In this document: positions 32,586-44,527 of the stretch, one piece after another
Numbering within the stretch: position 1 is the first letter of the stretch
How the letters are laid out: every line of letters begins with the position of its first letter
NCBI GenBank assembly: GCA_020747015.1
Contig: JAGTJM010000017.1
Coordinates: 310,001-374,000, forward strand
Direction of reading: 5' to 3'
DNA: 64,000 nt
Source: Pyrenochaeta sp. MPI-SDFR-AT-0127
Lineage: Eukaryota; Ascomycota; Dothideomycetes; Pleosporales; Cucurbitariaceae
Notes under the pieces: model-generated
What the model was told of the DNA's origin: nothing
Database searches by the model: none
Seen by the model: the letters and a program-made list of their open reading frames with translations, nothing else
Translations under genes and position numbers: made by a program

Positions 32586-35500
32586 ATGGATGGGAGACCG
32601 CGCAATTACCCCAATGGCAATGGGGACCCCCGAGCTCCCACCAGCCGTCCGCCCACTGGGGGCGCAAGAGGCCCACCGTCGACCGCCAGCTCTAGCGCTC
32701 CATCGTCAGCCATGTCGCGCGCCGAACGCTTTGATGACGAACGGCGCAGAATCACCGAGAGTTGCTTCGCCAAAGTAGACGATCAAGGACAGCGTACGTT
32801 CTCGTATCTGAGATCAGATCTATTTCTTGTTGGTACTCTGTACTGATACTGACCCCTTGCAGTTCAAGAATCATACATCACGCACATCCGTGTTCAGGAA
32901 GATGGACAGTACCCTCAGTCTCCAGCCCCTCCAAGCTCGGCCGCCTCGAATAAAAAAGCCCGGATTATTATGGTGTCGGTCAGAAACACAGGAAGAGTGA
33001 AGCTACACAAAGCACGAGAGAATGCTAACGGTACTTTCTCAATCGGCAAGTCCTGGTCAATGGAGGAGCTGTCCGCGGTGGAAAACTACGTAAATCTGGT
33101 GCCCACAAGCGAGGAGGAAGCGCAACGCAAGCAATGGGCTGGAGACAAAGGTTTTACAGTGACCATCAGCAAGCCATATTATTGGGAGGCGGGCACGGCA
33201 AAAGAGAAGGAGTTTTTCATCGGAAGTATCGTCAAAATATACAACAAATACACCAAAGGAGACTTCCCCATCCTGACTGGGTTCAGTGGGGCCGAGCTCA
33301 ATGGCTTAACTAATGGGCAACCACATCTTGCAACGGCAGAAGGCCGCGCAGCTTTTGCAGCTGGAGGCAAAGACCGCCCACCGCCCAATCAACCTCGACA
33401 GGGCACTCCAGAGCAACGCCAATTTCCACCCAAATCACCCGGTCCGCCACCAAGAAGACCCGGAGAGTCACCACTCATGCCCCCTGAAGACGGCAGGAGG
33501 GGTCCTATGCCACCTGTAAATCCAAATTTCAGGAGAAATCCAGGAGAGTACCAAGGTCCCAGGAGACCTGGCCAACAAGATGACCAATTCGCTGGTGGTA
33601 GTAGGCCAAGCACGGGAGATGATAGTCGCAGACCTTCTCCTTTCATCCCAAATCGAGACACGCCACCTCTACCAGATCTGAGACAGAAGCGGTCCATGGA
33701 GCAAAGCATACGGTCGCGACCTAGTGGAGAAAGCATGAGAATGCGCCCTGGCCAAAGTCGAGAACCCATACCACCAACTCCAAATTTCCCCTCACAAACC
33801 TTGACCCCTCAATCTTCCACATCAGAGTTTGTTAGCCGTCCAAAGACCCCAGAGTCTGTGAACATTCCGCCAGGTCTCAGCCCTGGGCGCCGGCCACCAG
33901 GTGACGACGCCCAGTCTCAAAGGTCGCAGAGGTCTATGGAGGAGCCACCTTTTGATGGACCAGCACCGAGCTTACCCCCGCTAGAGCCACGTAGACAGAA
34001 CGGGTATCCTTCGCCTCGGCGCGATCCTTCTCCCAGAGGTCTTAGACCAGGCACTGCTCAAAGCAGTGCTAGCTCAAACTTCAACAGGAATGAAGACATC
34101 CCACCAGAAGAGCCTCCACAACGGAGACGGCCATTTATGGAATCCAAACCTTCGCAGGCATCACAGCGTAGTCTTGATAGCCAAGGGAACGAGACACGAA
34201 CTGTGTTCCATACCCCGTCGCAATCTCCGGCCCCACCAGTAGACGTACCACCACGGAGACGACCTCAGGAGATTCCAGAAAGGCTCAAGGTGGCCCCCTT
34301 AAACAATGCAGAGCCTCAGAATGCGTTGCATTCTTCACAGCCGACAGCTCCTCCTACCTCGCCACTCCCTCAGCTGCCTACAGCGCCTATATCGCAGGTA
34401 TCACAGCAGACCGAGACCGCACCTGCAGTACAACCTGCCACCCAAGAGTCTGAAGCTGCACAGAAGACTCTCTCTCCAACCGAGGAGCAAGAAAATGAAG
34501 TGGCTCATCGGCCTGGCCTTGGGCCTATGATCAAGAAGTCATTGGGTACCCCGGATGCAGCCAGCAAGTTCCGAAAAGCCGCTGCAGCTGCAGGTGCTTT
34601 CAAACCACGGGCTGGTGGCGCTGCCGCTAAACTATTCTCAAAGGACACAAAGACGTCTGATGAGGCAGACGGTGTTAACGCAGTGTTTGTACCCCAGCGA
34701 CCCACGCCAAAAGATACGCCTAAGGAAGAAGTCGAGAAGAAGTTAGAAGAGGCACCCAAGGCCTTGCCAGATAGATCTTCGAAGGAACGGCCACGAATCA
34801 GCACCGAGGTGGTTCCGTCTGTGACAGTGTCCAGTCCTCTCTCTCCAAATCCAGCTACCGCTATACCAGAAGTAGAGGAGCAGGCCGCCGTGCCAACTTC
34901 AGATAGAGCAGCCACGAGGAAAGCGGAAGCCGAACCTGAAGTGCGCCGTAAAAAGCGAAGGTCCAACCAACAGATCCAAAACATCTCTAAACTCGGAATA
35001 GATCCGCGGATCATCGATGAGAGGGGCTTGGAATTTGAGAGCCTACTTTCAGAGCTCGGGTGGGGTAGCAGTGAACTTTCTGCCAAGAATATTGAATCTC
35101 TAGAGACCGATATAAAACGCGAGATTGCACGTGTCGAAGCAGGCAGCTGGCTCAATCATTTGGAACAGAAGGACGACCGCGTTGAAGCTGTGGAGCGGAT
35201 GCTTGACCGCGCCATTGCTGAGTGTGACGAGCTTGAAGGTCTGTTGACATTATACAATGTCGAACTGAGCAGTCTGAATGACGATATCGCTTTTATCGAG
35301 GCACAAAGTCAGGGTCTGCAGGTACAGACCGCCAATCAACGATTACTACAGCACGAACTCCAACAGCTGGTGGAGACAATATCGATTACTTCCGATCAGC
35401 TAGAACCCCTGCGACGAGCCCCCATTGGGAAGATCAATGGTCTCAGAGATATTGAATCTTCTCTGGTCCTTCTCTACAAAGCTCTCATCACAATTGATCC

Positions 35501-37442
35501 CTCGTTCGTCTCGGGTAGTCGGTCAAGTACCACGGACGCGGTCAACAGCAGATCGGGATTCGGGAACAGCGATCTCGCAACAATGCAAGCACTGCAAGAG
35601 AAGCGGGATAGATACCTTGGTGAGGGTGCTATGTTCCTGGACCGCCTTAAGAAGCATATGGAAATCACATTCGGGGCTGCTTTCATGTCGACCAAAGATG
35701 CTCTAACCAACATCGACCAGGGGTCTATGCCATCACTGAAGAAGAACATAGAGGCGCATGATGTAGGCCGAAATGAACTCTGGATGTTGAGCCCAATCAT
35801 GCTCTTTGCGAAAGAGATCGACCGAACTTCTTGGGATGCATTGCTTCGAATGTATCAGACTCAAGCAGCCCAGCTGTATCAGCAAGAAGTCCGTGACAAT
35901 ATTTTGGCGTGGAGGCGGTTCGCTCGAAAGCCTACGGGCGAAGAGCAAGACCTCTTGTTCACGGCGCAAGAGAAGGAGACGGAGAGTATCTCGGGTACGG
36001 CAAGGAAGTTGACTGTAAAGCGAAGTCAGACGCTCGCTCGTGGTCTAAGATCTGCATCTGGGGACAAAGAAAGCAAAGCGAACAAGACTACACAAGACGG
36101 CAAGCTTCATGCGTTTGATGTGTTCGCCCGCGTCCTCGACGATACGGGTCCCGTACTCCTTACAGAGCAAAACTTTGTTACAGAATTCTTCCATGCAACA
36201 TCCACCGACTCTGTTGACTTTCCTGAAGCAGTACAGGTAGCGTTTCCTGAGGCTCGCCGTGGCCCAAATCTCTGGATACGGAAGCAATTTGAGGCTGATC
36301 GTGCGATGGCAAAGCACGTAACCGGGGTCATGGAAGAGATATTCTCGTTCTGGCCTACTGAGATTCAAAGCCTTGTCGAATGGGCTATGCAAGCAGATCC
36401 TTTGTAAGTCAAGCTATCAGTATGCATGTGGTTTTCACTACTAACACGTGTATAGACAAGGCGTGGGTATTTTGGGTGCTGTTGACCGAAAACTCGTCGA
36501 TATTGAAGACTCTAACCAGGACTTTTTGACTCGGAACTTGCAAAAGATACACGAGCGTTTACAGGGTCTCTTCAACCGCTTCCTCGATGAGCAAATACGC
36601 GCTATTGAAGACACGAAGGTCAAGATTAAGAAACGTAAAGGAGTCATCGCATTTATGAAGACCTTTCCTCATTTCTCCATCGCAATCGAAAACATGTTGC
36701 CGCCGGCTTCCGATGGCGGCGATCAACTGGAAATCAGGCGCATGGTTAGCGACGCGTACCAGCGGATCAATAAGGCTATGTTTGAGAGCTTGAAGGTCAT
36801 TGCTAAAGAATCGCCTGCCGTTATGGCTTCGCAGGGCCAGGGTGATCCAGAAGACAAAGAAGCGCTTAATTACCACATTCTCTTGATCGAGAACATGAAC
36901 CACTATATGGAGGAAGTGGACGCACGCTCTGACTCAGTACTGGAGTTCTGGAAGAGCAAGGCTCACGATGAATACGATGAGCACATGAGCCTTTATGTCG
37001 ACGCTGTCATCCGGAGACCATTAGGCAAGCTTCTTGTAAGTCACCAATCCTACTCTTTCTCTTGTGAAACCATTCACTAAAATTGCATTAGGAGTTTATC
37101 GAGTCCACAGAGACTCTGCTCACACAACCCGGAGCCAGCGCGCAATCCATCGCCCAACGCTCCTCCCACTCCCGCTCTGTCTTCAAGAAACTAGTGCACT
37201 CCCATGATGCAAAGGAGCTCCGTAAGGGCATCGAAGCTCTCAAGAAGCGTGTCGATAAGCATTTTGGCGACGCTGATGATCCGACTATTAGTCGTGACTT
37301 GGTTTTTAAAGTGCTCAAGGAATGCGAGAAGAAGTACATTGGCGTGTCGGACAGAATGGTTACAATCAATCAGGACGTGTACAGTGGGGAGGTGGAGATT
37401 GATTGGGCAAGTAGTGAAGTGACTGCCGCATTCAGGAGGTAG
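32586..37442 (+). CDS. sec3: Exocyst complex subunit Sec3
   Basis: Exons 32586-32793, 32863-36403, 36456-37035 and 37092-37442 encode 1559 residues. The N-terminal part (about 70-210), including RIIMVSVRNTGRVKLHKA and PYYWEAGTAKEKEFFIGSIV, is the Sec3 PH-like domain that binds PIP2 and Rho GTPases at the plasma membrane. A long Pro/Arg/Ser-rich disordered linker follows (about 220-720). After a basic RRKKRRSNQQIQNISKLGID comes a coiled-coil region (about 770-900), then the helical Sec3 C-terminal domain (LYQQEVRDNILAWRRFARK onward; LLIENMNHYMEEVD near the end). Sec3 marks sites of secretion and tethers vesicles for polarised hyphal growth. The linker makes it longer than yeast Sec3 (about 1336 residues), as is usual in filamentous fungi. 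The start at 32586 is the first ATG; all joins keep phase. Confidence 0.95.
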
Positions 37443-38872
37443 ATTCTCCGGAAGAGCGGTAGCCTTAATTTGTTGCTGGGGATATCTTGATTTTCTAGCC
37501 TTGAGAGCTGAGCGATTTGTATAGCGTTGAAAGATCGCACCAGGCTTGTATGGCAATGTGATGGTTAGTACCTGGATATGCGTTTTGCAAGGCGTTCTGG
37601 CGCTAGCATACTGAGAGCAAACCATTGCCCTCGCGCGCCTGTGGTACATAAATCGAGACATTGTATTGTCTATTACATGAAGAGGTTCTAGGAACGTGAA
37701 TACACAAACATTTTCCTCTATGCCTGGGGAAATCAAAGTCACATCAGTAAGATAACGGCGCTGGGTGATGTGCATCAGCGCTGATTTCCGCCAGAGCATC
37801 GAGACTTCCAGGCTTGCAGCAGTGGCCTATACGTGTCACCCCTGCAATAGATGGATCTGGGCTGAAAGTAAAGGGTAACCGTGGAAACTTGGATGGTTGA
37901 GGGGTCTTTGTGCAAGTTAATCCAATTTATCAATGAGGCCGATGCTTTTTGGATACTACAAGTTATAAGGTAGTAATCGCTCTATATCAAGAATCACATT
38001 ATCAACAGCAGAAATAGTAAAAATAATTTGCCAGGTCTGTTATGACGCACGGGTGTTCTTTGCAATGCAGTGCTGTAAGACAGGAGTCTGTTGAGTGCCG
38101 TGTGAACGAAACCGAGCATCTGGACAAGGACTACAATCCCTGTCGCGGATCCCGAACCACAACACTCCAACCATCGCTCAACACCAATTTAGCAGCAGCA
38201 GTGCTGCACCTTTCATCTCCTAAACTACAATATCACGGGCATAACGTGTGTTGATTCGCAAGCCTGCCCGCACTTCGAACCTCCGCCAGAGCTTGTTCAA
38301 GTTTAGTTCTCGGCATTTCAGACTCTTTGGGTATACCTCGCCCGATATGCAATGCTAGCATGCCAACACGGGGTTCGCGCAATGGTTAGTTTCCATCAGA
38401 CTACGCAATGCACCCCATGGAGATAAATCCGATGGCATGGACTACGGGTTGATAGACTTTGCCGCTATGATGATCTGCGTTAGTCGATCGCGCTTCTGCC
38501 CGGAAGCCACCACTCCCTGACGAATGAGCCGCATGCGATACCGTCCATGAATCAGTACTCCAACCCGCCATGGTAATTGATGGGTCCTTAGGCTGTGTGG
38601 ATTGCCGTGTGCCCCAGCACGCCACAGCGTTCCTGGTATCGACCGAAAGGCTAGCTGGCTGAAACACTGGGAATGACCCACAAAGAACGGTCTGGCTCCG
38701 ATTCAAGTCTGCATCTCTTTAACCCATTGATCTTGCCACCGAGGTCGTTATCACTTTCTGAGCTTTTGCCTCTTCACCAGAGTCTTGCTGACGGACCTGA
38801 ACGTCGAGACACAATGGTCGCCACTGACTGACAATCGAAGAAGAGGAACGATCGAAGACTGCCCCCGAAGCA
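37443..38872. other. Intergenic region between sec3 and rhodopsin-domain gene
   Basis: About 1.4 kb. AT-rich stretches alternate with unique sequence. A 101-codon minus frame (38401-38706) has no domain. I see no supported gene. Confidence 0.45.
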
Positions 38873-40286
38873 ATGAAGGACAATCGCCGAGATGAAGTGC
38901 TAGCCGTCGCTACCCTGTTCTTCGTACTTTCCTGGCTGACTGTCAGCTTGCGGGTCTATGTTCGAGCAATCTTGAAGAAGACTTGGGGAAAAGATGATTC
39001 TTGTATGGTTGCAACTTTAGTATGTCTCATACCTTGACGTTGTGCCTGGGTTGGTACTCATTTGTGATTGTAGTTTGTTTTCACAGTTTATTTAGCATTC
39101 CAGATCATCGCAGCAATCTATGGCACTGGAAGACACCGATGGGAGCTGAGCGATCAAGACGCAAAGAACGCGCTCATGGTGAGTACTTCAGTAAAAGAAC
39201 TATACACGATTCGATCGTTAACGTTTCTTAGTTCTGGTATCTATGCGAGCTGCTCTATGTGATATCAAATTGCCTCCTTAAGTTCGCAATCGGGTTCTTC
39301 TTGCTTCGAGTCTCCATCCAGCGCTGGCATATATGGTGTATCAAAGCACTTATGGCAGGTACCGTCTTTTTCGGATTGGTATACTTCTTTCTGGTCATGC
39401 TCCAGTGCCTTCCAAGTAAGAGCTCGCAGACCCTTATTGCGCCATTTTCACTGACTTGGTACAGTCACTGAATTCTGGGAAAATCATCCAGCTTCGAGCA
39501 AATGTTTACCCAAGGGGCCAACACTCGGAATCACTTATGCACTTGCGATTGTAAATGCTGCTGCGGATTGGGCATTCGGAACGCTTCCGTTCTTCATCGT
39601 CTGGGATTTGGGAATCAAGCTGAAAACAAAAATCTTGGTTGCCGGCATTTTGGCTTTCGCTGCGATGTTAGTGATATGAAGCTGGTACATGCGGTCAGGG
39701 CGCTAACAATTTTCTCAGTGGAAGTACAGCGACGATTGTCCGAATGTTTTACATTCGCACGCTCATGGACGGTCCCGACTTTTTGTATGCAACTACTGAT
39801 GTAGCCATCTGGAGTACAGTCGAGCCTGGTATCGGCATTACAGCTGGCTCTATTGCGACCTTGAGACCTCTCGTTCGACACTGTCTGTGGCGCATGGGTC
39901 TTGCGACTGCACCAGGCGACCGCCGCAGCCGTAGCTACCACCCCTCTAAGAGCGAGCAGAAACGAAGAGATCGCCGTGGTTACCGACGAAGCCTAAGCCC
40001 CTCCGATCTTATACCTACAGAGTTGGGCGGCACTACCTCAACCGAAATAACCGGCCCCAAACGTATGGAATACTGGCATCCAGAATTCCAGGACGTGGTC
40101 ATGCTTCCGGGTATCATTGTGACCGACGATACGCCTACGCCTGAAGGACAAATAATGCAGACTGTCACTGTGGAACAGGAAATCGAGACCACTCCTCCGC
40201 GGCTTCATTTCAGAGATAGTTTCAGAAACAGTTTCACTAGGGGCAGCATCCTTAGTCCTGGGAGATTCCGAGTACCACCACGATGA
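38873..40286 (+). CDS. Fungal rhodopsin-domain (PF20684-type) seven-helix membrane protein
   Basis: Exons 38873-39019, 39074-39178, 39232-39415, 39465-39666 and 39719-40286 give 401 residues. The second exon acceptor was placed at 39073 because it restores a full second membrane helix (TLFVFTVYLAFQIIAAIYGTG) followed by the family block GTGRHRWELS. Further blocks are FWYLCELLYVISNCLLK, GFFLLRVSIQRWHIW, GTVFFGLVYFFLVMLQC, the WAFGTLPFFIVWDLGI helix and a last helix ending TAGSIATLRPLVR. The ~130-residue C-terminal tail is cytosolic, Arg/Ser/Thr-rich and ends in RGSILSPGRFRVPPR. No retinal-binding lysine motif is apparent, and the family's function is unknown in most cases. Signalling or sensing is only an inference. 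Confidence 0.88.
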
Positions 40287-40818
40287 TCGCACAAGAGTTG
40301 AAGAGAACATGGGTGACTCTGCCAGGAATGCGACTAGTGTTATTGACAATTAGGCCCATATTAAAGCAGAAACGCTTAAATCTGAGTTAGCATTGTATGC
40401 CGCTTTTTCTTGAACGCAGTACGCTTCGAAAACTTACGTCTTCCATTTGCTGGATTGTGAATCCATAATAACCGATATCGACAGTGAGAATGTTTGTTAG
40501 AGAAACCACGACGGTGTGTTGTCAATATTTCACCAACAACATTTTCCACTAGCCAACCAACGGTGAAAGGGTGATTACGTTCACTACCACGATTTGAATA
40601 TCAAATGTCCGCCAAGTCAGATTAGCTATCATTCGTATTTCCAACGTGTTCGTCAACTCACGGGCACACATCCTGGCTTTCTTTCTGGTTCCGGATCAAG
40701 TTCACTCATCTCTAACAATATCATCACCGCTTCCAGGGGTAGGAGCAAGAGAAGGAACGCAAAGCGCCCAAACTCTCTGCCACAAAAACGGCCTGAAAGG
40801 ATCAAAAAATCTATTCGA
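40287..40818. other. Intergenic region with an open, ATG-less upstream frame
   Basis: About 530 bases. The reading frame of the following gene is open back to 40594 without an ATG, with a basic SRGRSKRRNAKR stretch. The true first exon could therefore lie in this region. Confidence 0.4.
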
Positions 40819-41529
40819 ATGCCTGCTCTGACACCACAGCAGACACTGCCAACTTCAATCACCGATGTTGTTCAAGAGGCTTCGCAGTTGCTCACGATAC
40901 CGGGGTTTTTCCACCTACTTCACCACGCCGAAAGCCTAGTTCAGAAATCTGAACCACTTCCACATGATAGCACCGATGATATCTTAATAACAAGTTTGGC
41001 AAAATCTCTTGCCGCAGCTCAAGACTGTGTGGAGAGGCTACATCACTCGAAGATTGCAACTGGGAATATTGTCCTCTTCAAAAGCCTATGGGAGGCAACG
41101 GTAAATACACTCACCGAGTTGATCGAGTCCGGCGATCTCGATCCTGAAGCCTTCGGTTGGGGCATCATGGGTCTTTCTTCTGGCTACATAGGTCAAGACT
41201 CGCTATTCCTATCCTACAAAACGCGTCTACAAAATGCGTTGCAATTCTTGCCTTCGATGGATAACCCAGCTCGCAAATGGAGCGAGTACCGCAACCAAAT
41301 GAAGCTAGCAGCAACGAAGATCCAAGTGCTGGTAACTATACGTGGAGAGGTTCATTTCTGCTCAATCATGTTATTGCAGCGGTTCAAACAGGAGGACTGG
41401 CGGCGCATAAGGTGGTACCATGGAATTGCAGTTGCAGAGCGTTGGGCTGGAAGCCTGGGTCTAGCGCCTACATGCACACAGAATGGGAAACACGTGGTTT
41501 TGGAAATGGCTGATGAGGAAAGAGAATAA
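40819..41529 (+). CDS. Orphan helical protein, function unknown
   Basis: I do not recognise this protein. From the first in-frame ATG (MPALTPQQTLPTSITDVVQE) it has 236 residues, predicted mostly helical, with regular Leu/Ala spacing (LITSLAKSLAAAQDCVERLH, LWEATVNTLTELIESGDLDP). A C-terminal part holds WYHGIAVAERWAGSLGLAP. There is no signal peptide, membrane helix or known motif. The frame continues open 75 codons upstream without ATG, so the N-terminus may be incomplete. Coding is supported by the long frame and the non-repetitive protein-like composition only. Confidence 0.6.
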   Translation: MPALTPQQTLPTSITDVVQEASQLLTIPGFFHLLHHAESLVQKSEPLPHDSTDDILITSLAKSLAAAQDCVERLHHSKIATGNIVLFKSLWEATVNTLTELIESGDLDPEAFGWGIMGLSSGYIGQDSLFLSYKTRLQNALQFLPSMDNPARKWSEYRNQMKLAATKIQVLVTIRGEVHFCSIMLLQRFKQEDWRRIRWYHGIAVAERWAGSLGLAPTCTQNGKHVVLEMADEERE

Positions 41530-42386
41530 GGCCGAGAAAGATAAATGAATGGAAATGGCATGAACAAGGGCTATGCTTGTTGTTCAATCAACAGTATATG
41601 CTACGTAGGAGCAATTCATACCCTGAAGCTTATCAAGACTACTGTTAATTTAATATCCCCAAGGCATTTAAAGATCCCATCCACCTAATAGCAGCAGCTC
41701 GATCTTTTTCTAGATGGTCACAGTCAAACACAACGATTCGGTGAGCTCTTAAGCAGCAAAGGCACTATCACGTGACCTCACAACTGAGCCGATCCAAAGA
41801 GTTACTCGTGAGCCAAGCGACAGGACGTAAGTTTTGCATCCTCAGACTACTGAAGCTCGTGATACTTATGATTTTTTATGTTATAATGATAACATTGATT
41901 ATACCCTCCCTGAACATCGGCAAAGCAGCATGTGGTGAATGCAAGTTTGGCGTTCAGCCGCACACGAGAAGACACACTGCGGCTGTCATCATTATCCGCA
42001 TCTCACCTCATGCATCGGCTCCACCGCTTTCTACCGAGCAGACAACCATTCGGCCTCATACGCAGATCCCGTGATCGATGCGTGTTGTTTCCTTCTCAGC
42101 ATATACGGGTGCTTTCGCTCACGCCTATTGGTTCGATTCAATCAAGGCTTCTGCCTATTCGCCATCGCCATAGCCCCAGGATTTAGACAGCGATATTAAA
42201 GTCACAGGTTTGGTTTATTCTGCTACATTTGTAGCGATAGCCTGGCAGCCCGCCTTGTATTGCGTTTTTGCACCTTTGTCCATCTCCTGTATGCAAACAC
42301 TATCTCTGACTGCGAGCATTTCCAGGTCTTGTTGCACAACGCGCTAATGCCAACCAGAGTGTTTCCAAATCTCATTATCTGCAAAG
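41530..42386. other. Intergenic region, no gene seen
   Basis: About 860 bases between the orphan and the F-box-like gene. It is AT-rich in its first half. Small frames on the plus strand (41772-42199) overlap each other and lack features. Confidence 0.45.
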
Positions 42387-43799
42387 ATGGCCTCTATCTA
42401 CTCCCTTCCGCCTGAAATACACGCTCAAGTCATCCCCTATCTCAGCGATACTGACCTTCGCAATTACCGCCTTGTGTGCAAAGAAATGGCCATAGTCGGT
42501 GCCATGGAATACTTCCGCATGATGAAGTTTCACGCATCATCTACAAGCGTCCGACGCCTTCAGAACATGGCGAGGGACGAACATTTAAGGAAATGTGTCC
42601 AGATATTTGTTTGGGACTCAAATCTATGGGATATAAACGTAGATACCGTCGATGGTTGGAAACAGTATCTGAGTGATGGTTGGCATAATCTCCATCTTGA
42701 GAGCAACTATAGGAAGCGCTATGATACTTACCGGCTGCCCAAGCACATTGAGGAAATAGTGGATGACACAGAAGCCCATGTGCTTATTCATAAAGGACAT
42801 TGGACAGACGAACAAGCAACACTTGCGGGAATACTGCATCAAGATAATATACACGATCTATTGCAACAGTTCCCAGCGCTGCGGGAAATACGCATTTTGA
42901 ACGGAGCATTTGAAATGAAGAATCGTGGGCTCGAAAAGACATACATAAGGATCGAGCGTGATACGTTAGACTTGATACCGAGAGGCGACAATTTGTTCTG
43001 CCCGGACCTTGAGCATGGCCCTTTAGGAATTCATGCACTTGTACGAACAGTGGAGGGAATGTCATCGTTCATGCGACCATGGAGGCTGGAAATAGATGCC
43101 CTTGATTACACTTTCTTTACGCCGGCGCTCTACCCAGAAGGGATCGCGGCAAGACTCGACAAGCTGACAAGCCTTACACTAGCACTGTGCTACTGGAGAG
43201 GGGGGCCAGAATTCACGCGCCGTGGTGGAACAGCAAATATGGGCGAAGAGGCCAAGGAATGTAAAGCGGTGCTAAAGGGGAAATTGTTCACACAATTTCT
43301 TCGCAGCATGAGGAACCTCCGTTCACTATCTTTAAGTCTCCAGCCGCGTGTGGAGTATGGCCCATTCGATGCTCCAGGCAGCATCTGCGACTTGATACCC
43401 TTGGAAGAAGACTGGACAAATTTACGTGAGCTGAGTCTCGGGCATATCGACACTAGTGAGCAAGACTTCATCAAACTCTTTCACAATCACTGTTCAACAC
43501 TTAAAAAGCTCAAGCTGGATGATATATGTCTGGTTCCAGATGGCTCATGGATTCATATTTTTGAAGTTATTCAGCCTATTTCTCAGCTCACTTCGGCAGC
43601 TTTCGCTGGGCAGTATTTGTATGGTGGCTGCAGGGAAGAACCAAACGCGCAAATTTGGTGGCTTCAGGGCGAAATTGGGCCTGGTCTGTCTCGGTGCCTT
43701 GTTCGTGGGGAAGAGTGCCCACTGCGAGATGATAACACAGTGTGGCATGGGGTCACATCTGATGGGTATGCCTGGATTGGTCCTGAAGATTGGGACTGA
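42387..43799 (+). CDS. F-box-like domain protein
   Basis: Intronless 470-residue protein. Residues 5-40 (YSLPPEIHAQVIPYLSDTDLRNYRLVCKEM) form an F-box-like helix bundle with the Leu-Pro-x-Glu start and the Leu-Arg-x-x-x-Lys-Val-Cys-like ending typical of F-box motifs. The rest is a degenerate leucine-rich-repeat-like region with spaced LTSLTLALCYW, LRSLSLSLQPRV, LRELSLGHID and LKKLKLDDI segments. F-box proteins bring targets to the Skp1-Cullin1 ubiquitin ligase; the target is unknown. Ascomycete genomes carry many such genes and they turn over quickly. Confidence 0.82.
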   Translation: MASIYSLPPEIHAQVIPYLSDTDLRNYRLVCKEMAIVGAMEYFRMMKFHASSTSVRRLQNMARDEHLRKCVQIFVWDSNLWDINVDTVDGWKQYLSDGWHNLHLESNYRKRYDTYRLPKHIEEIVDDTEAHVLIHKGHWTDEQATLAGILHQDNIHDLLQQFPALREIRILNGAFEMKNRGLEKTYIRIERDTLDLIPRGDNLFCPDLEHGPLGIHALVRTVEGMSSFMRPWRLEIDALDYTFFTPALYPEGIAARLDKLTSLTLALCYWRGGPEFTRRGGTANMGEEAKECKAVLKGKLFTQFLRSMRNLRSLSLSLQPRVEYGPFDAPGSICDLIPLEEDWTNLRELSLGHIDTSEQDFIKLFHNHCSTLKKLKLDDICLVPDGSWIHIFEVIQPISQLTSAAFAGQYLYGGCREEPNAQIWWLQGEIGPGLSRCLVRGEECPLRDDNTVWHGVTSDGYAWIGPEDWD

Positions 43800-44527
43800 G
43801 ACGACCCACGATTTGCTCTCGGTGATACTTGAAATTGCACCAAAATATGGCCAGTGTTTGAAAGAGTTGTCATGGATGTCAGTAGCCGACCGCCAAATAG
43901 ATTAATATGTGTACGGTTACAGTTTTTGGCGAGGCTGTACCCTTACGTAGCGTGGGGTCCACATGGCTTTCCAACGTCTAGAATGCTCACTACTCACACC
44001 CTGACCCGTTCCCGAGCTGTACGATATGCTGATTTGGCATCGGCTTCTCAACTCGATCTGTCAAGCATTTGTCTTTCCGCGGCGAATAATAAAGCATCCC
44101 CACGCCTTTGTCCCGAGTCCAACCCCACCCTGGGCTAGCGCGAACGATCTGCAATGTCGACATTTCGCACTTGGATTTCGAATACCCACCCAAACACACC
44201 CCAAAGCCTTTCCGCTGCACACAACTCTCAGACGATGCCGAGGAAAATGGGCTTATGTACAAGCATCGAAGCTCACCTCCGAGGCGAGCTTCGGTTACGC
44301 CCAATTACAGCCCAGCATGCCTCCCGGGAGCTTGTCCATACCCTTGGGAGATGACGGCAACGGCACGTTGAGCAAAGAACCCATCTTCTTGCATCATTGG
44401 AAGCATGCAGCCCGGGGTATATGTGTACCGGCAGATAAATGCGTTGGTGCCCTGGTACATCCATTCCAAAAGAACTGTCTCGTTTTGCCTATCAATTATT
44501 CCAGGCTTTTGAGTAGTTTCCGTTACC
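43800..44527. other. Intergenic region before MFS transporter
   Basis: About 730 bases. Overlapping short frames are present on both strands without domains; the right part is the transporter promoter/5' UTR. No gene is supported. Confidence 0.45.

Noticed and set aside
38366..38415. tRNA-like string with gcgcaatggttag resembling an A box
   Set aside because: No matching B box or acceptor-stem pairing follows at the right distance.
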